DNA of 64,000 nt from Flavobacteriales bacterium (GCA_016721825.1 JADKHI010000001.1:1364001-1428000); one strand, 5' to 3'; shown: positions 16,878 through 26,007, counted from the first letter of the stretch. Notes: a model not told the origin generated them from the sequence alone. Program-made: numbers and translations.

Positions 16878-17556
16878 CGGCCTGAAGCATCGACGCGAAC
16901 AGCGCCTTGCCGTCGGTGTTTCCCAAGCGCTCGTCAGCGGCCCGCTCGGGGTGCGGCATCATTCCGAACACGTTGCGCGCTTCGTTGCATACGCCTGCGA
17001 TGCTCTCCACACTGCCGTTGGGGTTCGAGGAGTCGGGCATGCGGCCATCCTTGTCACAGTAACGGAAGAGCACCTGGTCGCCATCATCGAGCATTTTCAG
17101 GGTGTCCTCGTCCGCGTGGTATCGGCCTTCGCCATGGGCGATGGGAAAGCAGTGCGCCACATCCTTCAACCCTGCGGTCAGCAGCGTGCGGCGGGTCTGG
17201 GGGCGTACGAAAACGTTGCGGCAGACGAACTTCTGTCCCTCGTTGTGCAGCAAGGCGCCCGGGACCAGGCCGGCCTCGCACAGTACTTGGAAGCCGTTGC
17301 AGACACCGAACACGTAACCACCGCGCTTGGCATGTGCGACAACTTCCTGCATGATCGGCGAGAAGCGGGCGATGGCCCCGGAGCGCAGGTAATCGCCGTA
17401 GGAGAAGCCCCCGGGAAGCACCACCATGTCCACCCCGCGCAGGTCGTGGTCCTTGTGCCACAGGCGTTCCACAGGCTGGCCCATGATCGTGCCCAGAACA
17501 TGCACCATGTCCTCATCGCAATTGGATCCCGGGAAGGTGACGACGCCGAATTTCAT
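16867..17556 (-). CDS. purQ: phosphoribosylformylglycinamidine synthase subunit PurQ
   Basis: PurQ is the glutaminase subunit that supplies ammonia to PurL in the fourth step of purine synthesis. The 229-residue product has the class I amidotransferase triad: Cys in YVFGVCNGFQVLCEAG (near residue 87) and the His/Glu in MMPHPERAAD near the C-terminus. It also has the family start KFGVVTFPGSNCDEDM. A perfect TACCTTTG box precedes it. Its 3' end overlaps the convergent CotH-like gene by 11 bases. Confidence 0.96.
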   Translation of the reverse strand: MKFGVVTFPGSNCDEDMVHVLGTIMGQPVERLWHKDHDLRGVDMVVLPGGFSYGDYLRSGAIARFSPIMQEVVAHAKRGGYVFGVCNGFQVLCEAGLVPGALLHNEGQKFVCRNVFVRPQTRRTLLTAGLKDVAHCFPIAHGEGRYHADEDTLKMLDDGDQVLFRYCDKDGRMPDSSNPNGSVESIAGVCNEARNVFGMMPHPERAADERLGNTDGKALFASMLQAVMA

Positions 17557-17588
17557 GGGTTCTACAGAACGTTGGTGCCCTGTGCGGG

Positions 17589-17596
17589 CAAAGGTA
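17589..17596 (-). promoter_or_regulatory. Bacteroidota -7 box before purQ
   Basis: The reverse strand reads TACCTTTG, a perfect match, 32 bases before the purQ start. Confidence 0.55.
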
Positions 17597-17607
17597 GGGG
17601 CCTGACC

Positions 17608-18591
17608 TCAACCCATCCACCGCATCCACAATGCAGCGGCCAGCAACCACCACATGGCCAGTTCCGAAAGCCAGTCGCGTCCCGGCCGTAGCACGGCATG
17701 CGACCCAATGACGGCCAGCGGAACGGCCAAAAGAGCGCCTGGGTAGGTGCGGTTCAATAACGACTCGAAGCCGAAGAGAATGGCGAGCGCCAGTGAGGCG
17801 GCCAGGAAAGCCGAGCGCACGTTCTTCTCCCGCACGATGCTCCGCATGTACAAGGTCGCGTAGTTCGCCAGTCCCTTCAGCATGAGCGGCACAAAGACCA
17901 ACAGAACAAGGGCTGACCAAAGCGTCGTGGGCCGCTGTAGCGTCGACATCCCTCGTCCGGCCATCGTTCGCAGCGGGTCCATGGCAGGCAGGTCGAAGAT
18001 CCCGGATACACCCCAGGCCAGGTAATACGGGACCAACAGGCCAACGAAAGGGACCACATAGTCACGCCATTGGAAGGGCCGCATGACCGCGACGGAAGCC
18101 CATACGACCACCACGAGGAAGATGTACGGGAAGTAGCACAACGCAGCCACGCCGATCAAAAGGCCCGCATCGAACAAGGGGCCAAGTGACGTGGTGCGCC
18201 CTTGGATCGACCAGGTGCGTGCGAACCCCCATAGCACAAAAGGCAAGCCTAGGAAGGCCGGGCCCACCCACATGCCCTGCGGTGCCAAGGCCATCATGAT
18301 CGGAAATAGCAGCGCAGGGAGGTGGTTCCGCCGGTCGAAGAGCTCAGCATCACTGGCCAACGTGTCAAGCAACAGACCGCAACCCAGGGAAAAGAGGATG
18401 CCTACGAGCCAATGGACCCACGGGGCCAACACAAGCAATTGGGCCAGGATCCGCGCCAGCGGCATACCCGCCCGCAGACGGGCCAACGCGTAGGCCTCAC
18501 CGGAGAGGGCACCCGGCCAGAGCAAGGGAACCACCAGCAATAGCAGGAAAAGCACCGCCGGCTGGTTCTGTCGGAACGATCGAACAAGCAT
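17608..18591 (-). CDS. DUF6427-type polytopic membrane protein
   Basis: This is a 327-residue protein with eight to ten predicted helices and short polar loops. It begins MLVRSFRQNQPAVLFLLLLV and contains the motif RNHLPALLFPIMMALAPQGMW, which I associate with the Bacteroidota DUF6427 family. The biochemical role is unknown. It is flanked by purQ and by the DUF6341-purD pair, a purine-gene neighbourhood I recall as conserved in Flavobacteriia, so the association is probably not accidental. It diverges from DUF6341. Confidence 0.7.
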   Translation of the reverse strand: MLVRSFRQNQPAVLFLLLLVVPLLWPGALSGEAYALARLRAGMPLARILAQLLVLAPWVHWLVGILFSLGCGLLLDTLASDAELFDRRNHLPALLFPIMMALAPQGMWVGPAFLGLPFVLWGFARTWSIQGRTTSLGPLFDAGLLIGVAALCYFPYIFLVVVVWASVAVMRPFQWRDYVVPFVGLLVPYYLAWGVSGIFDLPAMDPLRTMAGRGMSTLQRPTTLWSALVLLVFVPLMLKGLANYATLYMRSIVREKNVRSAFLAASLALAILFGFESLLNRTYPGALLAVPLAVIGSHAVLRPGRDWLSELAMWWLLAAALWMRWMG

Positions 18592-18629
18592 CGGTCAGAG
18601 CGCTGATGTTGTTGGCCGGTCCCTCCTTC

Positions 18630-18637
18630 TATCTTTG
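18630..18637 (+). promoter_or_regulatory. Bacteroidota promoter before DUF6341
   Basis: TATCTTTG is a perfect TAnnTTTG box, with TTG 18 bases upstream (18609-18611) as a -33 element; the ATG is at 18661. Confidence 0.6.
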
Positions 18638-18660
18638 CCCCGCATCAAGCCCTTGTAACG

Positions 18661-18843
18661 ATGACCAAGATCTGGTACGGGATCGGACATTTCATGCAGA
18701 CCCTTTTCGATTGGGTACTTACCCCCTTTGGATGGACACCTGTGGTGATCTTCAGCCTTGTGTTGACCTTCGGTGGTGTCTATTGGCTGATGCTGCAGGC
18801 CCGATACACCCGCACGGCCAAGCAGAAAGGCGAGCATATCTGA
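18661..18843 (+). CDS. DUF6341-type small membrane protein
   Basis: This is a 60-residue protein. A short amphipathic N-terminus (MTKIWYGIGHFMQTLFDWVLTP) is followed by one helix (VVIFSLVLTFGGVYWLMLQ) and a basic tail. It matches the Bacteroidota DUF6341 family in size and layout and in its position beside purD. Function unknown. It has its own good promoter. It ends 10 bases before the convergent purD stop. Confidence 0.75.
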   Translation: MTKIWYGIGHFMQTLFDWVLTPFGWTPVVIFSLVLTFGGVYWLMLQARYTRTAKQKGEHI

Positions 18844-18853
18844 TCGTTCCAGG

Positions 18854-20149
18854 TCAGGCTTGTTGTGGAGCGCGCACCAGGTCGCGCCCGATGTCCTTGC
18901 GGAAATATTTGCCTTCGAAATCGATCAGCGCCACCGAATGGTAGACGTTGGTGATCGCATGCTCGGTATCCTTTCCGAACGCCGTGAGCGATAGCACGCG
19001 ACCACCGTTGGTCAGCAACGCATCTCCTTTCAGGATGGTTCCCGATTGGAACACGTAGGCGCCCTTCACCATATCGACGCCTACGACGGGGAAACCCTTC
19101 TCGAAGTCTTCCGGATACCCTTCCGAAGCCATGACGACCGTGGCCGTGGTACGGTCATCCACATCCACGTGTCGTTCGCTCAAGGTGCCGGATGCGATGC
19201 CTTCGAACAGGTCGAGGAGGTCGCTGCGTAATCGCGGTAGAATAGCCTGTGTCTCCGGGTCGCCCAAGCGGACGTTGTACTCGATCACATAGGGTTCGCC
19301 GCCCACGTTCATCAATCCCATGAAGATGAAGCCCTGGTAGGGAATGCCATCCTCGCGGAGGCCACGCACAGTGGGGGCGGCCACACGGTCGTGCACCTTC
19401 TGCATGAAGTCCTTGTCCGCGAAGTTGACCGGGGAAATGGCGCCCATGCCCCCGGTGTTCGGTCCGGTATCGCCCTCACCGATGCGCTTGTAGTCCTTTG
19501 CAGCAGGGAGCATCTTGAACGCATCCCCGTCGGTGATGAGGAAGGCGGAGACCTCGACCCCGCTGAGGAACTGCTCGAGCACCACGCGCTCACCAGCGGC
19601 TCCGAACTTGCCTGATTCCAGCATGCTCTTCAGCACCTGGGCCGCCTCCTTGCGGTCCGATGTGACCACTACGCCTTTGCCAGCGGCAAGACCGTCCGCT
19701 TTGATCACGTAGGGGGGCGTCATGCGGTCGAGGTGCTCTACGGCCTCTTTCAGTTGCCCTTTGGTGAACGAGCGGAACGCAGCAGTGGGGATGTTGTGGC
19801 GGAACATGAACTCCTTGGCGAACTCCTTGCTGCCTTCGAGCTGGGCCCCATGTTGGCGAGGCCCGATCACGGTCACCTTGCCGGCGAGTTGCGGATCATC
19901 AGCGATGCGATCGTGCAAACCGTCCACCAATGGACCTTCAGGGCCCACTACAACAATGCGGATGCGCTTCTCAAGAATGAAGTTGCGCATGGCCTTCTGG
20001 TCCTTCAGGTCCAGGTCGACCGAGCGCCCATGACGGAGGGTGCCGGGGTTGCCGGGCGCAACATAAAGCTCATCGAGAAGGGAACTTTGCGCCAGCTTCC
20101 ACGCCATGGCATGCTCGCGGCCGCCACTGCCGATCAGTAATACGTTCAT
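18854..20149 (-). CDS. purD: phosphoribosylamine-glycine ligase
   Basis: PurD (GAR synthetase) joins phosphoribosylamine and glycine with ATP in the second step of purine synthesis. The 431-residue product starts MNVLLIGSGGREHAMAWKL, the family's N-terminal signature. It contains the ATP-grasp elements PYVIKADGLAAGKGVVV, LIEQFL-type VVLEQFLSGVEVSAF, DTGPNTGGMGAISPV and EYNVRLGDPETQAILPRL. The start at 20149 is chosen on this homology; an 18-residue upstream extension has none. A TTCCTTTG box precedes it. Confidence 0.97.
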   Translation of the reverse strand: MNVLLIGSGGREHAMAWKLAQSSLLDELYVAPGNPGTLRHGRSVDLDLKDQKAMRNFILEKRIRIVVVGPEGPLVDGLHDRIADDPQLAGKVTVIGPRQHGAQLEGSKEFAKEFMFRHNIPTAAFRSFTKGQLKEAVEHLDRMTPPYVIKADGLAAGKGVVVTSDRKEAAQVLKSMLESGKFGAAGERVVLEQFLSGVEVSAFLITDGDAFKMLPAAKDYKRIGEGDTGPNTGGMGAISPVNFADKDFMQKVHDRVAAPTVRGLREDGIPYQGFIFMGLMNVGGEPYVIEYNVRLGDPETQAILPRLRSDLLDLFEGIASGTLSERHVDVDDRTTATVVMASEGYPEDFEKGFPVVGVDMVKGAYVFQSGTILKGDALLTNGGRVLSLTAFGKDTEHAITNVYHSVALIDFEGKYFRKDIGRDLVRAPQQA

Positions 20150-20167
20150 GCGCTCGTGCCTTTGGTG

Positions 20168-20175
20168 CAAAGGAA
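20168..20175 (-). promoter_or_regulatory. -7-box-like motif before purD
   Basis: The reverse strand reads TTCCTTTG 18 bases before the purD start, one mismatch from consensus. Confidence 0.35.
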
Positions 20176-20220
20176 GCAGCACGGCGGCAGCACGTGAGGC
20201 CAAGTTTCCAACAAATGAAC

Positions 20221-20252
20221 AACGCCGCAGGGCCCGGAGGCTCTGCGGCGTT
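20221..20252 (-). terminator. hairpin terminator after the redoxin gene
   Basis: AACGCCGCAG pairs with CTGCGGCGTT (10-bp stem), 24 bases past the redoxin stop on the reverse strand. Confidence 0.7.
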
Positions 20253-20275
20253 GCGCACCGAAGAAGTTCACCCGA

Positions 20276-20908
20276 TCAATGCGTGTGCGGAACGCGCTTG
20301 ATGCTGCAACCCAGGTTGCGGGTGATCGAAGGATCGATGTTCGCTCCGGTGGTCATCGCCTTGATCGCGTTCTCCACGTAGTGCTCCTTCACATCCTTGG
20401 CGCTGTCCACATTGTCATCGATGGCACCCCGGTAGGTCAGGCGCTGTTCGCCGTTGAAGAGGAACACATGCGGCGTGGTGCGGGCACCGAACGCATCGGC
20501 CACAGCACTGCCGGCGTCGAGCACGTAGTAGTTGTTGTACTTCTTCTCCGTGTAGTGCTTCTGCATATCGGCCAGGCCATCGCCCGCTTCACGCTTCGCC
20601 TCGTTGCTGTTCACCAGTACGAATCCGATCTCGTTCTTGCGGCAGAACTCACCCAAGGCCGGGTAACGGCCCTCCCAGCCTTCACTGCCGTCACTGCCGA
20701 CCACGAAGGGACACGTGTTGCAGCTGAAGATCACCAGCACGCCGTTCTTCTTGGTCACATCCTTCAAGGAGATCTCCTTGCCGGAAACATCCATCAGGCG
20801 GGCATCAGCCTTGGGCATGGGGTCCCCGATACGGAGGTCGGGCAGTTCATCATGGGCTGCGAGTCCGATGGCAGCAATGGAAGCGAAGAGGGCGATCTTG
20901 GTCAACAT
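20276..20908 (-). CDS. exported thioredoxin-like (redoxin/AhpC-TSA) protein
   Basis: This is a 210-residue protein with an N-terminal signal-like segment (MLTKIALFASIAAIGLAAHDE) followed by a peroxiredoxin/thioredoxin fold. DPMPKADARLMDVSGKEISLKD leads to NGVLVIFSCNTCPFVVGSDG, then the cis-Pro segment ARTTPHVFLFNGEQRLTYRGAIDDN. The CNTC pair sits where thioredoxins have CxxC, so it is probably redox-active in the periplasm. The family is seen as the thioredoxin family protein of this SxNTCP type. The ATG at 20908 gives a clean signal peptide and agrees with an upstream TAATTTCG box. Confidence 0.85.
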   Translation of the reverse strand: MLTKIALFASIAAIGLAAHDELPDLRIGDPMPKADARLMDVSGKEISLKDVTKKNGVLVIFSCNTCPFVVGSDGSEGWEGRYPALGEFCRKNEIGFVLVNSNEAKREAGDGLADMQKHYTEKKYNNYYVLDAGSAVADAFGARTTPHVFLFNGEQRLTYRGAIDDNVDSAKDVKEHYVENAIKAMTTGANIDPSITRNLGCSIKRVPHTH

Positions 20909-20929
20909 GGGGCTGAAGGATAGGAAGCC

Positions 20930-20937
20930 CGAAATTA
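20930..20937 (-). promoter_or_regulatory. -7-box-like motif for the redoxin gene
   Basis: The reverse strand reads TAATTTCG 22 bases before the start at 20908. Confidence 0.35.
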
Positions 20938-20994
20938 GTGCCCCCACGCACGGAAGCCGCATCTTGCGCGGATCGTTCACATTCCTTCACATTC

Positions 20995-21753
20995 GTGCAG
21001 CTGCTCATCGTCCTGGCCGCCTTCGGCGCATCGCTCCTCACGCTGATCAGTGGCTTCGGCCTCGGGACGCTGATGCTGCCGGTGTTCGCCCTGTTCTTCC
21101 CGCTGCCTATGGCCGTGGGCATGACCGCCGTGGTGCATCTGCTGAACAATGCCTTCAAGTCCACCATGCTCTGGCGCGATGTGGACACCACCATGGTGCT
21201 GCGCTTTGGGCTTCCCTCCATGCTGGGGGCTTTCGTCGGAGCATTGGCACTTGAACAGCTCGGCGAATTGACCCCGATCTACATGGGACTTCGTGTGGCC
21301 GTCGGCCCATTGGCCCTTACGCTCGCGGCGCTCATGGTCCTCTTCGCCATGACGGAACTGTCGCCCCGGGTAAGTAGCATCTCATTCAAAGGAAGGCACT
21401 TGTTCACCGGCGGGTTGGTGAGCGGTTTCTTCGGTGGGCTGAGCGGGCATCAGGGAGCGCTGCGAAGCATGTTCCTGTTGCACAGCGGCATGCGCAAGGA
21501 AGCCTACATCGCAACCGGCGTGGCCATCGCCATGCTGGTGGATATAACCCGCATACCGCTCTATCTGAAGCACTTGGGCGCCGGGCAGTTGCAACGTGAA
21601 TGGTCTCTATTGCTGGCTTGCGTCCTTGCCGCATTCCTCGGTGCTTGGTGGGGGAAGCGGTTGATCCCGAAGATCACCTACCGTACCATGCAGTTCGCGG
21701 TCGGGGCTCTCATGATGGGTATCGCTGGCATGTTGGTGGCCGGCATCGTCTGA
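20995..21753 (+). CDS. TauE/SafE-family membrane permease
   Basis: This is a polytopic protein of about 252 residues with seven to eight helices, of the TauE/SafE (formerly DUF81) family associated with export of sulfite or organosulfur anions. Two similar halves are visible: FGASLLTLISGFGLGTLMLPVF and FTGGLVSGFFGGLSGHQGALRSMFLL, the duplicated G-F-G-G loop of the family. I chose the GTG at 20995, because no ATG precedes the first helix and a CATCTTGC motif lies upstream. An in-frame GTG at 20938 would add a polar 19-residue extension. The substrate is unknown. Confidence 0.8.
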   Translation: MQLLIVLAAFGASLLTLISGFGLGTLMLPVFALFFPLPMAVGMTAVVHLLNNAFKSTMLWRDVDTTMVLRFGLPSMLGAFVGALALEQLGELTPIYMGLRVAVGPLALTLAALMVLFAMTELSPRVSSISFKGRHLFTGGLVSGFFGGLSGHQGALRSMFLLHSGMRKEAYIATGVAIAMLVDITRIPLYLKHLGAGQLQREWSLLLACVLAAFLGAWWGKRLIPKITYRTMQFAVGALMMGIAGMLVAGIV

Positions 21754-21756
21754 CGG

Positions 21757-22404
21757 TCACTTCACCAACCCTTCGGCAATGGCTATGCGCACCAGGCCTG
21801 CCACGTTGTGAACGTTCAACTTGCGCATCAGGTTGGTGCGGTGCGTGTCCACCGTACGCGGACTGATGAACAGTTTCTCACCGATCTCCTTGTTCCCCAG
21901 GCCCTCGGCCAAAGCCGACAGCACTTCGATCTCGCGCTCGCTCAGCTCATGCAGCCGACCAGCGCTCTTCGCTGAGGTGGAACCAACCTTCATGAACGAT
22001 TCGAGCAGGCCGCTGCTGAAGTGACGCTGCCCACCGTAAACGTTGCGAATGGCCAGCAACACCTCTTCCTTGCCTGCGCTCTTCACCAGGTAGCCGCTCG
22101 CGCCGAGCTCCATCAGCCGTTTCACGATGGAAGCTTCCTCGTGCATGCTCAACACGATCACCTTCACCTCAGGCTTGTTCCTCTTCACCCATTCGGTCAG
22201 TTGCGCCCCGTCCATACCGGGCATGTCCAGGTCGGTGAGCAACACGTCCACCTTCAGGTGTTCGATCAGGTACCGTGCCTCCACCCCGCTTTGGGCGATG
22301 CCCACACAATCGAGGTCGTCGCAACCGGAAAGCAGTTCCTTCATCCCTTCCGTAACAATGCGATGATCATCGCACAAGGCGACGCGGATGGTCGGGCCGC
22401 TCAT
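21757..22404 (-). CDS. NarL/LuxR-type response regulator
   Basis: This is a 215-residue two-component regulator. The receiver domain has CDDH near residue 11 and the phosphorylatable Asp at about 58 in DVLLTDLDMPG. A LuxR-type helix-turn-helix follows (LSEREIEVLSALAEGLGNKEIGEKLFISPRTVDTHRTNL). It overlaps the histidine kinase gene by 4 bases (ATGA), so kinase and regulator are a cognate pair. The target genes are not evident. A longer frame upstream lies inside the kinase gene and is not used. Confidence 0.94.
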   Translation of the reverse strand: MSGPTIRVALCDDHRIVTEGMKELLSGCDDLDCVGIAQSGVEARYLIEHLKVDVLLTDLDMPGMDGAQLTEWVKRNKPEVKVIVLSMHEEASIVKRLMELGASGYLVKSAGKEEVLLAIRNVYGGQRHFSSGLLESFMKVGSTSAKSAGRLHELSEREIEVLSALAEGLGNKEIGEKLFISPRTVDTHRTNLMRKLNVHNVAGLVRIAIAEGLVK

Positions 22405-24383
22405 GTGGGCAAAGTTGTTCCTTCCGCCGGTATCCGCAATGTGCTGGTGGTTCCCCGCCCCGGCATGCTCTCCAGCTGAAGCGTCCCATGCAGCACACGG
22501 GCGCGATCGCGCATACCGTTCAGCCCCATGCCCGGCGCATGATCGGCAACTTCTTGCATATCGAAGCCAATGCCGTCGTCCTCCACGATCATCACCACGT
22601 GGCCCTTGTTCCGAAGAAGTTGAACGCTCACCTCCCGGGCTCCGGCGTGCTTGAGGATGTTGCCCACCAGTTCCTGCGCAATGCGATAGACGCCCACCTC
22701 CACCGCCGGGTCCAGGCGCCCTGACATGCCGTGATGTTCCAGTGTGCACTTCACCGGACCTGCACCGAAGGCCTTCTGCAACATGTCGTCGATCGCTGGC
22801 GCAAGACCCAGGGTGCCCAAAGCGCGGGGCATCATGCTGTGCGCGATCTCCCGCACATCCCGGCCCGCATCATCTGCAATGGACAGCACCTCCTTCATGC
22901 GTGCCGCTTCCCCGGAAGCCCCATCGGATAGCCGTGATGAAATGTCCTCGATCCTGAACTTCAAGCCTGTGAGCTGTTGTCCGATGCCGTCGTGCAGTTC
23001 ACGCGCGATCCGTGCACGTTCCGCTTCGGTCCCTTCCACCAAGGCCTTCAACCCTTTCTCCCGCTCGGCGAGCAAAACCTTGTTACGCGCTTCGCGGGCC
23101 CGCCTGCGCTGCATCTCCAGAACCAGCAGCGAAGCGAGCAGCACCACGCCGATGCCCCCAAGGGCAAGCGCCAACCAGAAGCGGCGCCGTTCCGCCCTGC
23201 GTCCCAGCTCGGCGAGCTCAAGGCTCTTCGCCGTGATGTCCGCACGCTGACGTTGGATCTCGCGCTCCTTGCGTTCGGTACCATACCGGGTTTCCATGTC
23301 GGCCAGGCGCCCGTTCAGGTCCGCGTTGAAGACCGAGTCGCGGAGCGTGGAGTAGCGTTCGAAATACCAGTAGGTGCTGTCCCCGTTGTTGAGCTTCGCG
23401 TGCACCATGGCGAGGTCCTGCAAGGCCTGCATCATCTCGCTCCGTGCACCCACTTCACGGCCCAGCTGCAGGGCGAGGTGGAACAAGCGACGCGCTTCGG
23501 CGGTGTTGCCGATCCTCAGGTAAGCGGTGCCCAAGCCTGTCAGCGAGGACGCGATCGCCTTCTTTTCCCCTGCCTCTTCGCGGATGGTCAATGCTTCACG
23601 GTACATCGGCATCGCCTCGGCCACCTCGTTCCGTGCCATCCGGACACCGGCTTCGTTATGCAGCTGAACGGCCAGTTCACGCGACAGCTTATGCTCCCGG
23701 AAATAGGTGGCCGCCTCTCGGAAAAGTCGTAGAGCGGAAGTGGTATCGCCCAGTACCACCTGCACGTTGGCCATGTTGCCCTTCGATTCGGCCAGACCCT
23801 GTCCATCGCCGATCCGTTCACGCACCGCAGCGGCGGCCATATGGGTGGCCAAGGCCTCTGTGTAGCGCCGCAAGTTGAACTGCAGGATCGCGATGTTGTT
23901 GAGGATCAACGCTTGCTTCGCCGGTGGACCGATCCGCTCGAAGATGCGCAGCGCCTTGAAGTTCTCTTCCAACGCCTCCTCCAGCCGGAACTGCGACTGG
24001 TACACGTTCCCCAGCTTGTTGTGGATCGCTCCGATACCTGCAGAGTCGAGCAACGCGGTGCGGATCATCAAGGCACTTCGCAACAGGCTGTCCGCCGCAC
24101 CGTACTCGCTGCGGTCCATGTGGATGATGGCCAGGTCGTTGCACGCTTGTGCCTCCCCTCTCCTGTACTTCAGCCGCTGAGCGAGCGCCACGGCCTTGCG
24201 ACCGAACAGAAGAGCTGAGTCCTGATCGATCCGACGAAGGGCGAAGCACTGGTCAGCCAGTTGGAACACCTTGGCCGTGTCATCCGGCAAGGCAAGGACC
24301 TGCGAGGGGGACAACGCTTCGCTCTGCGCATGCACACTGGCAATGCACAGCAGCAGGACCGAGGGGAAGAGCCAAGGACGCAT
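22401..24383 (-). CDS. TPR-containing sensor histidine kinase (NarX/DegS type)
   Basis: This is a 660-residue kinase. A signal peptide (residues 1-19, ending VHAQ) is followed by about seven tetratricopeptide repeats (residues 40-370, e.g. AQACNDLAIIHMDRSEYGAADSLLRSAL) in the periplasm. Then come one helix (RRFWLALALGGIGVVLLASLLVLEMQ), a coiled coil, the HisKA_3 dimerisation box ERARIARELHDGIGQQLTGLKF with the His near residue 463, and a HATPase domain (GMGLNGMRDRARVLHG). It is the typical Bacteroidota partner of a LuxR-type regulator, which overlaps its stop codon. Confidence 0.92.
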   Translation of the reverse strand: MRPWLFPSVLLLCIASVHAQSEALSPSQVLALPDDTAKVFQLADQCFALRRIDQDSALLFGRKAVALAQRLKYRRGEAQACNDLAIIHMDRSEYGAADSLLRSALMIRTALLDSAGIGAIHNKLGNVYQSQFRLEEALEENFKALRIFERIGPPAKQALILNNIAILQFNLRRYTEALATHMAAAAVRERIGDGQGLAESKGNMANVQVVLGDTTSALRLFREAATYFREHKLSRELAVQLHNEAGVRMARNEVAEAMPMYREALTIREEAGEKKAIASSLTGLGTAYLRIGNTAEARRLFHLALQLGREVGARSEMMQALQDLAMVHAKLNNGDSTYWYFERYSTLRDSVFNADLNGRLADMETRYGTERKEREIQRQRADITAKSLELAELGRRAERRRFWLALALGGIGVVLLASLLVLEMQRRRAREARNKVLLAEREKGLKALVEGTEAERARIARELHDGIGQQLTGLKFRIEDISSRLSDGASGEAARMKEVLSIADDAGRDVREIAHSMMPRALGTLGLAPAIDDMLQKAFGAGPVKCTLEHHGMSGRLDPAVEVGVYRIAQELVGNILKHAGAREVSVQLLRNKGHVVMIVEDDGIGFDMQEVADHAPGMGLNGMRDRARVLHGTLQLESMPGRGTTSTLRIPAEGTTLPT

Positions 24384-24390
24384 GGGGTCG

Positions 24391-24398
24391 GCAAAGTA
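24391..24398 (-). promoter_or_regulatory. -7-box-like motif for the kinase-regulator operon
   Basis: The reverse strand reads TACTTTGC 8 bases before the kinase start at 24383; similar to, but not exactly, TAnnTTTG. Confidence 0.3.
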
Positions 24399-24437
24399 CA
24401 GGAAGCCGACCGTTCAGGACGTGATGATCGGCAAGGG

Positions 24438-25985
24438 CTACAAGGGGATGTTGCCGTGCTTCTTCCTGGGCAGCTTCTCCACCTTGTTGCGCAGCATGCG
24501 CAGGGCATGGATCACCTTCAGGCGGGTCTCCGAAGGGCGGATCACCTCATCAATGTAACCACGTGCCGCAGCCTCGTACGGGTTGGCGAACTGCTCCTTG
24601 TAATCGGCCTCCTTCTCCTGCAATTTGGCCTGAGGGTCGGCGGACTTGGCGATCTCGCCCTTGAAGATGATCTCAGCAGCTCCCTTCGCACCCATCACTG
24701 CGATCTCCGCGGTGGGCCACGCGTAGTTCATGTCGCAGCCGATGTGCTTGCTGTTCATCACGTCGTATGCACCGCCATATGCTTTCCGGGTGATGATGGT
24801 GATGCGTGGCACCGTGGCCTCGCTGAACGCGTAGAGCAACTTGGCCCCGTGATCGATGATGCCGCGCCATTCCTGATCGGTGCCGGGCAGGAAGCCCGGT
24901 ACGTCAACGAACACCACGAGCGGAATATTGAAGGCGTCGCAGAAACGCACGAAACGCGCGGCCTTGATGCTGGCGTCGATGTCCAGCACACCCGCGAGCA
25001 CGGCAGGCTGGTTCGCCACGCAGCCTACGGTGCGACCCTCGATCCGAGCGAAGCCGATCACCATGTTACGCGCGTAATCGGCGTGCACCTCCATGCTGCT
25101 GTCCGGGTCGATCACCGCGTTCATCACCTGCCGGATGTCGTACGGCTGGTTGGGGTTCTCGGGCATTATGGTGTCCAGCTCCGGGCGCAGCTCATCGCCA
25201 GGCGTGTACGGCACTGCGGGAGGCTCCTCTTCGCAGTTGCTCGGCACGAAGGATATGAGGCGACGTAGGTGCCGGATCGCTTCCAGTTCGTTGGGTGCGG
25301 TGAAGTGGGCCACACCGCTCTTCGAAGCATGGGTGGAGGCACCACCAAGCTCTTCTGCGGTCACTTCCTCGTGGGTCACGGTCTTCACCACATTGGGGCC
25401 GGTAACGAACATGTAGCTCGTATTCTCCACCATGAGCACGAAGTCGGTGAGCGCGGGACTGTAAACCGCACCGCCAGCGCAAGGGCCAAGGATCGCGCTG
25501 ATCTGGGGGACCACACCGCTGCTCCGAACGTTGCGGTAGAAGATGTCCGCATAACCGCCGAGGCTCACCACGCCTTCCTGGATACGCGCCCCACCGCTGT
25601 CGTTCATGCCGATGACCGGTGCCCCGTTCTGCATGGCCAGGTCCATGATGCGGCAGATCTTTTCCGCATGCGCTTCCGCCAGTGAGCCGCCCAACACGGT
25701 GAAGTCCTGTGAGAACACGTAGACCAAGCGACCGTCGATGGTGCCGTAACCGGTCACCACGCCATCACCGAGAAAGACCTGTTTCTCCAGGCCGAAGTTG
25801 GTGCTGCGATGGGTGACCAGCTGGCCGAGCTCCTGGAAGCTGCCTTCATCGAGCAAAAGGCCCACACGTTCCCGGGCGGACAGCTTGCCTTTCTTGTGCT
25901 GGGCCTCGATACGGTCCTTGCCGCCTCCTTCCATGGCCTGCGCCGTTCGCCGCTCTAATTCCTCGGTACGCTGCCTGTTGTCCAT
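24438..25985 (-). CDS. acyl-CoA carboxylase carboxyltransferase subunit
   Basis: This is a 515-residue biotin-dependent carboxyltransferase (propionyl-CoA carboxylase beta / methylmalonyl-CoA decarboxylase alpha family). It transfers CO2 from carboxybiotin to an acyl-CoA. Both CoA-binding halves are seen: GGSLAEAHAEKICRIMDLAMQNGAPVIGMNDSGGARIQEG with ILGPCAGGAVYSPALTDF, and later VFVDVPGFLPGTDQEWRGIIDHGAKLLYAF with RKAYGGAYDVMNSKHIG. The length is standard. No biotin carboxylase or biotin carrier gene is adjacent, so the partner subunits are encoded elsewhere. Propionyl-CoA is the most likely substrate. A perfect TACCTTTG box precedes it. Confidence 0.93.
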   Translation of the reverse strand: MDNRQRTEELERRTAQAMEGGGKDRIEAQHKKGKLSARERVGLLLDEGSFQELGQLVTHRSTNFGLEKQVFLGDGVVTGYGTIDGRLVYVFSQDFTVLGGSLAEAHAEKICRIMDLAMQNGAPVIGMNDSGGARIQEGVVSLGGYADIFYRNVRSSGVVPQISAILGPCAGGAVYSPALTDFVLMVENTSYMFVTGPNVVKTVTHEEVTAEELGGASTHASKSGVAHFTAPNELEAIRHLRRLISFVPSNCEEEPPAVPYTPGDELRPELDTIMPENPNQPYDIRQVMNAVIDPDSSMEVHADYARNMVIGFARIEGRTVGCVANQPAVLAGVLDIDASIKAARFVRFCDAFNIPLVVFVDVPGFLPGTDQEWRGIIDHGAKLLYAFSEATVPRITIITRKAYGGAYDVMNSKHIGCDMNYAWPTAEIAVMGAKGAAEIIFKGEIAKSADPQAKLQEKEADYKEQFANPYEAAARGYIDEVIRPSETRLKVIHALRMLRNKVEKLPRKKHGNIPL

Positions 25986-26007
25986 CTGCGTGCTTTCTGT
26001 AGGGCGC

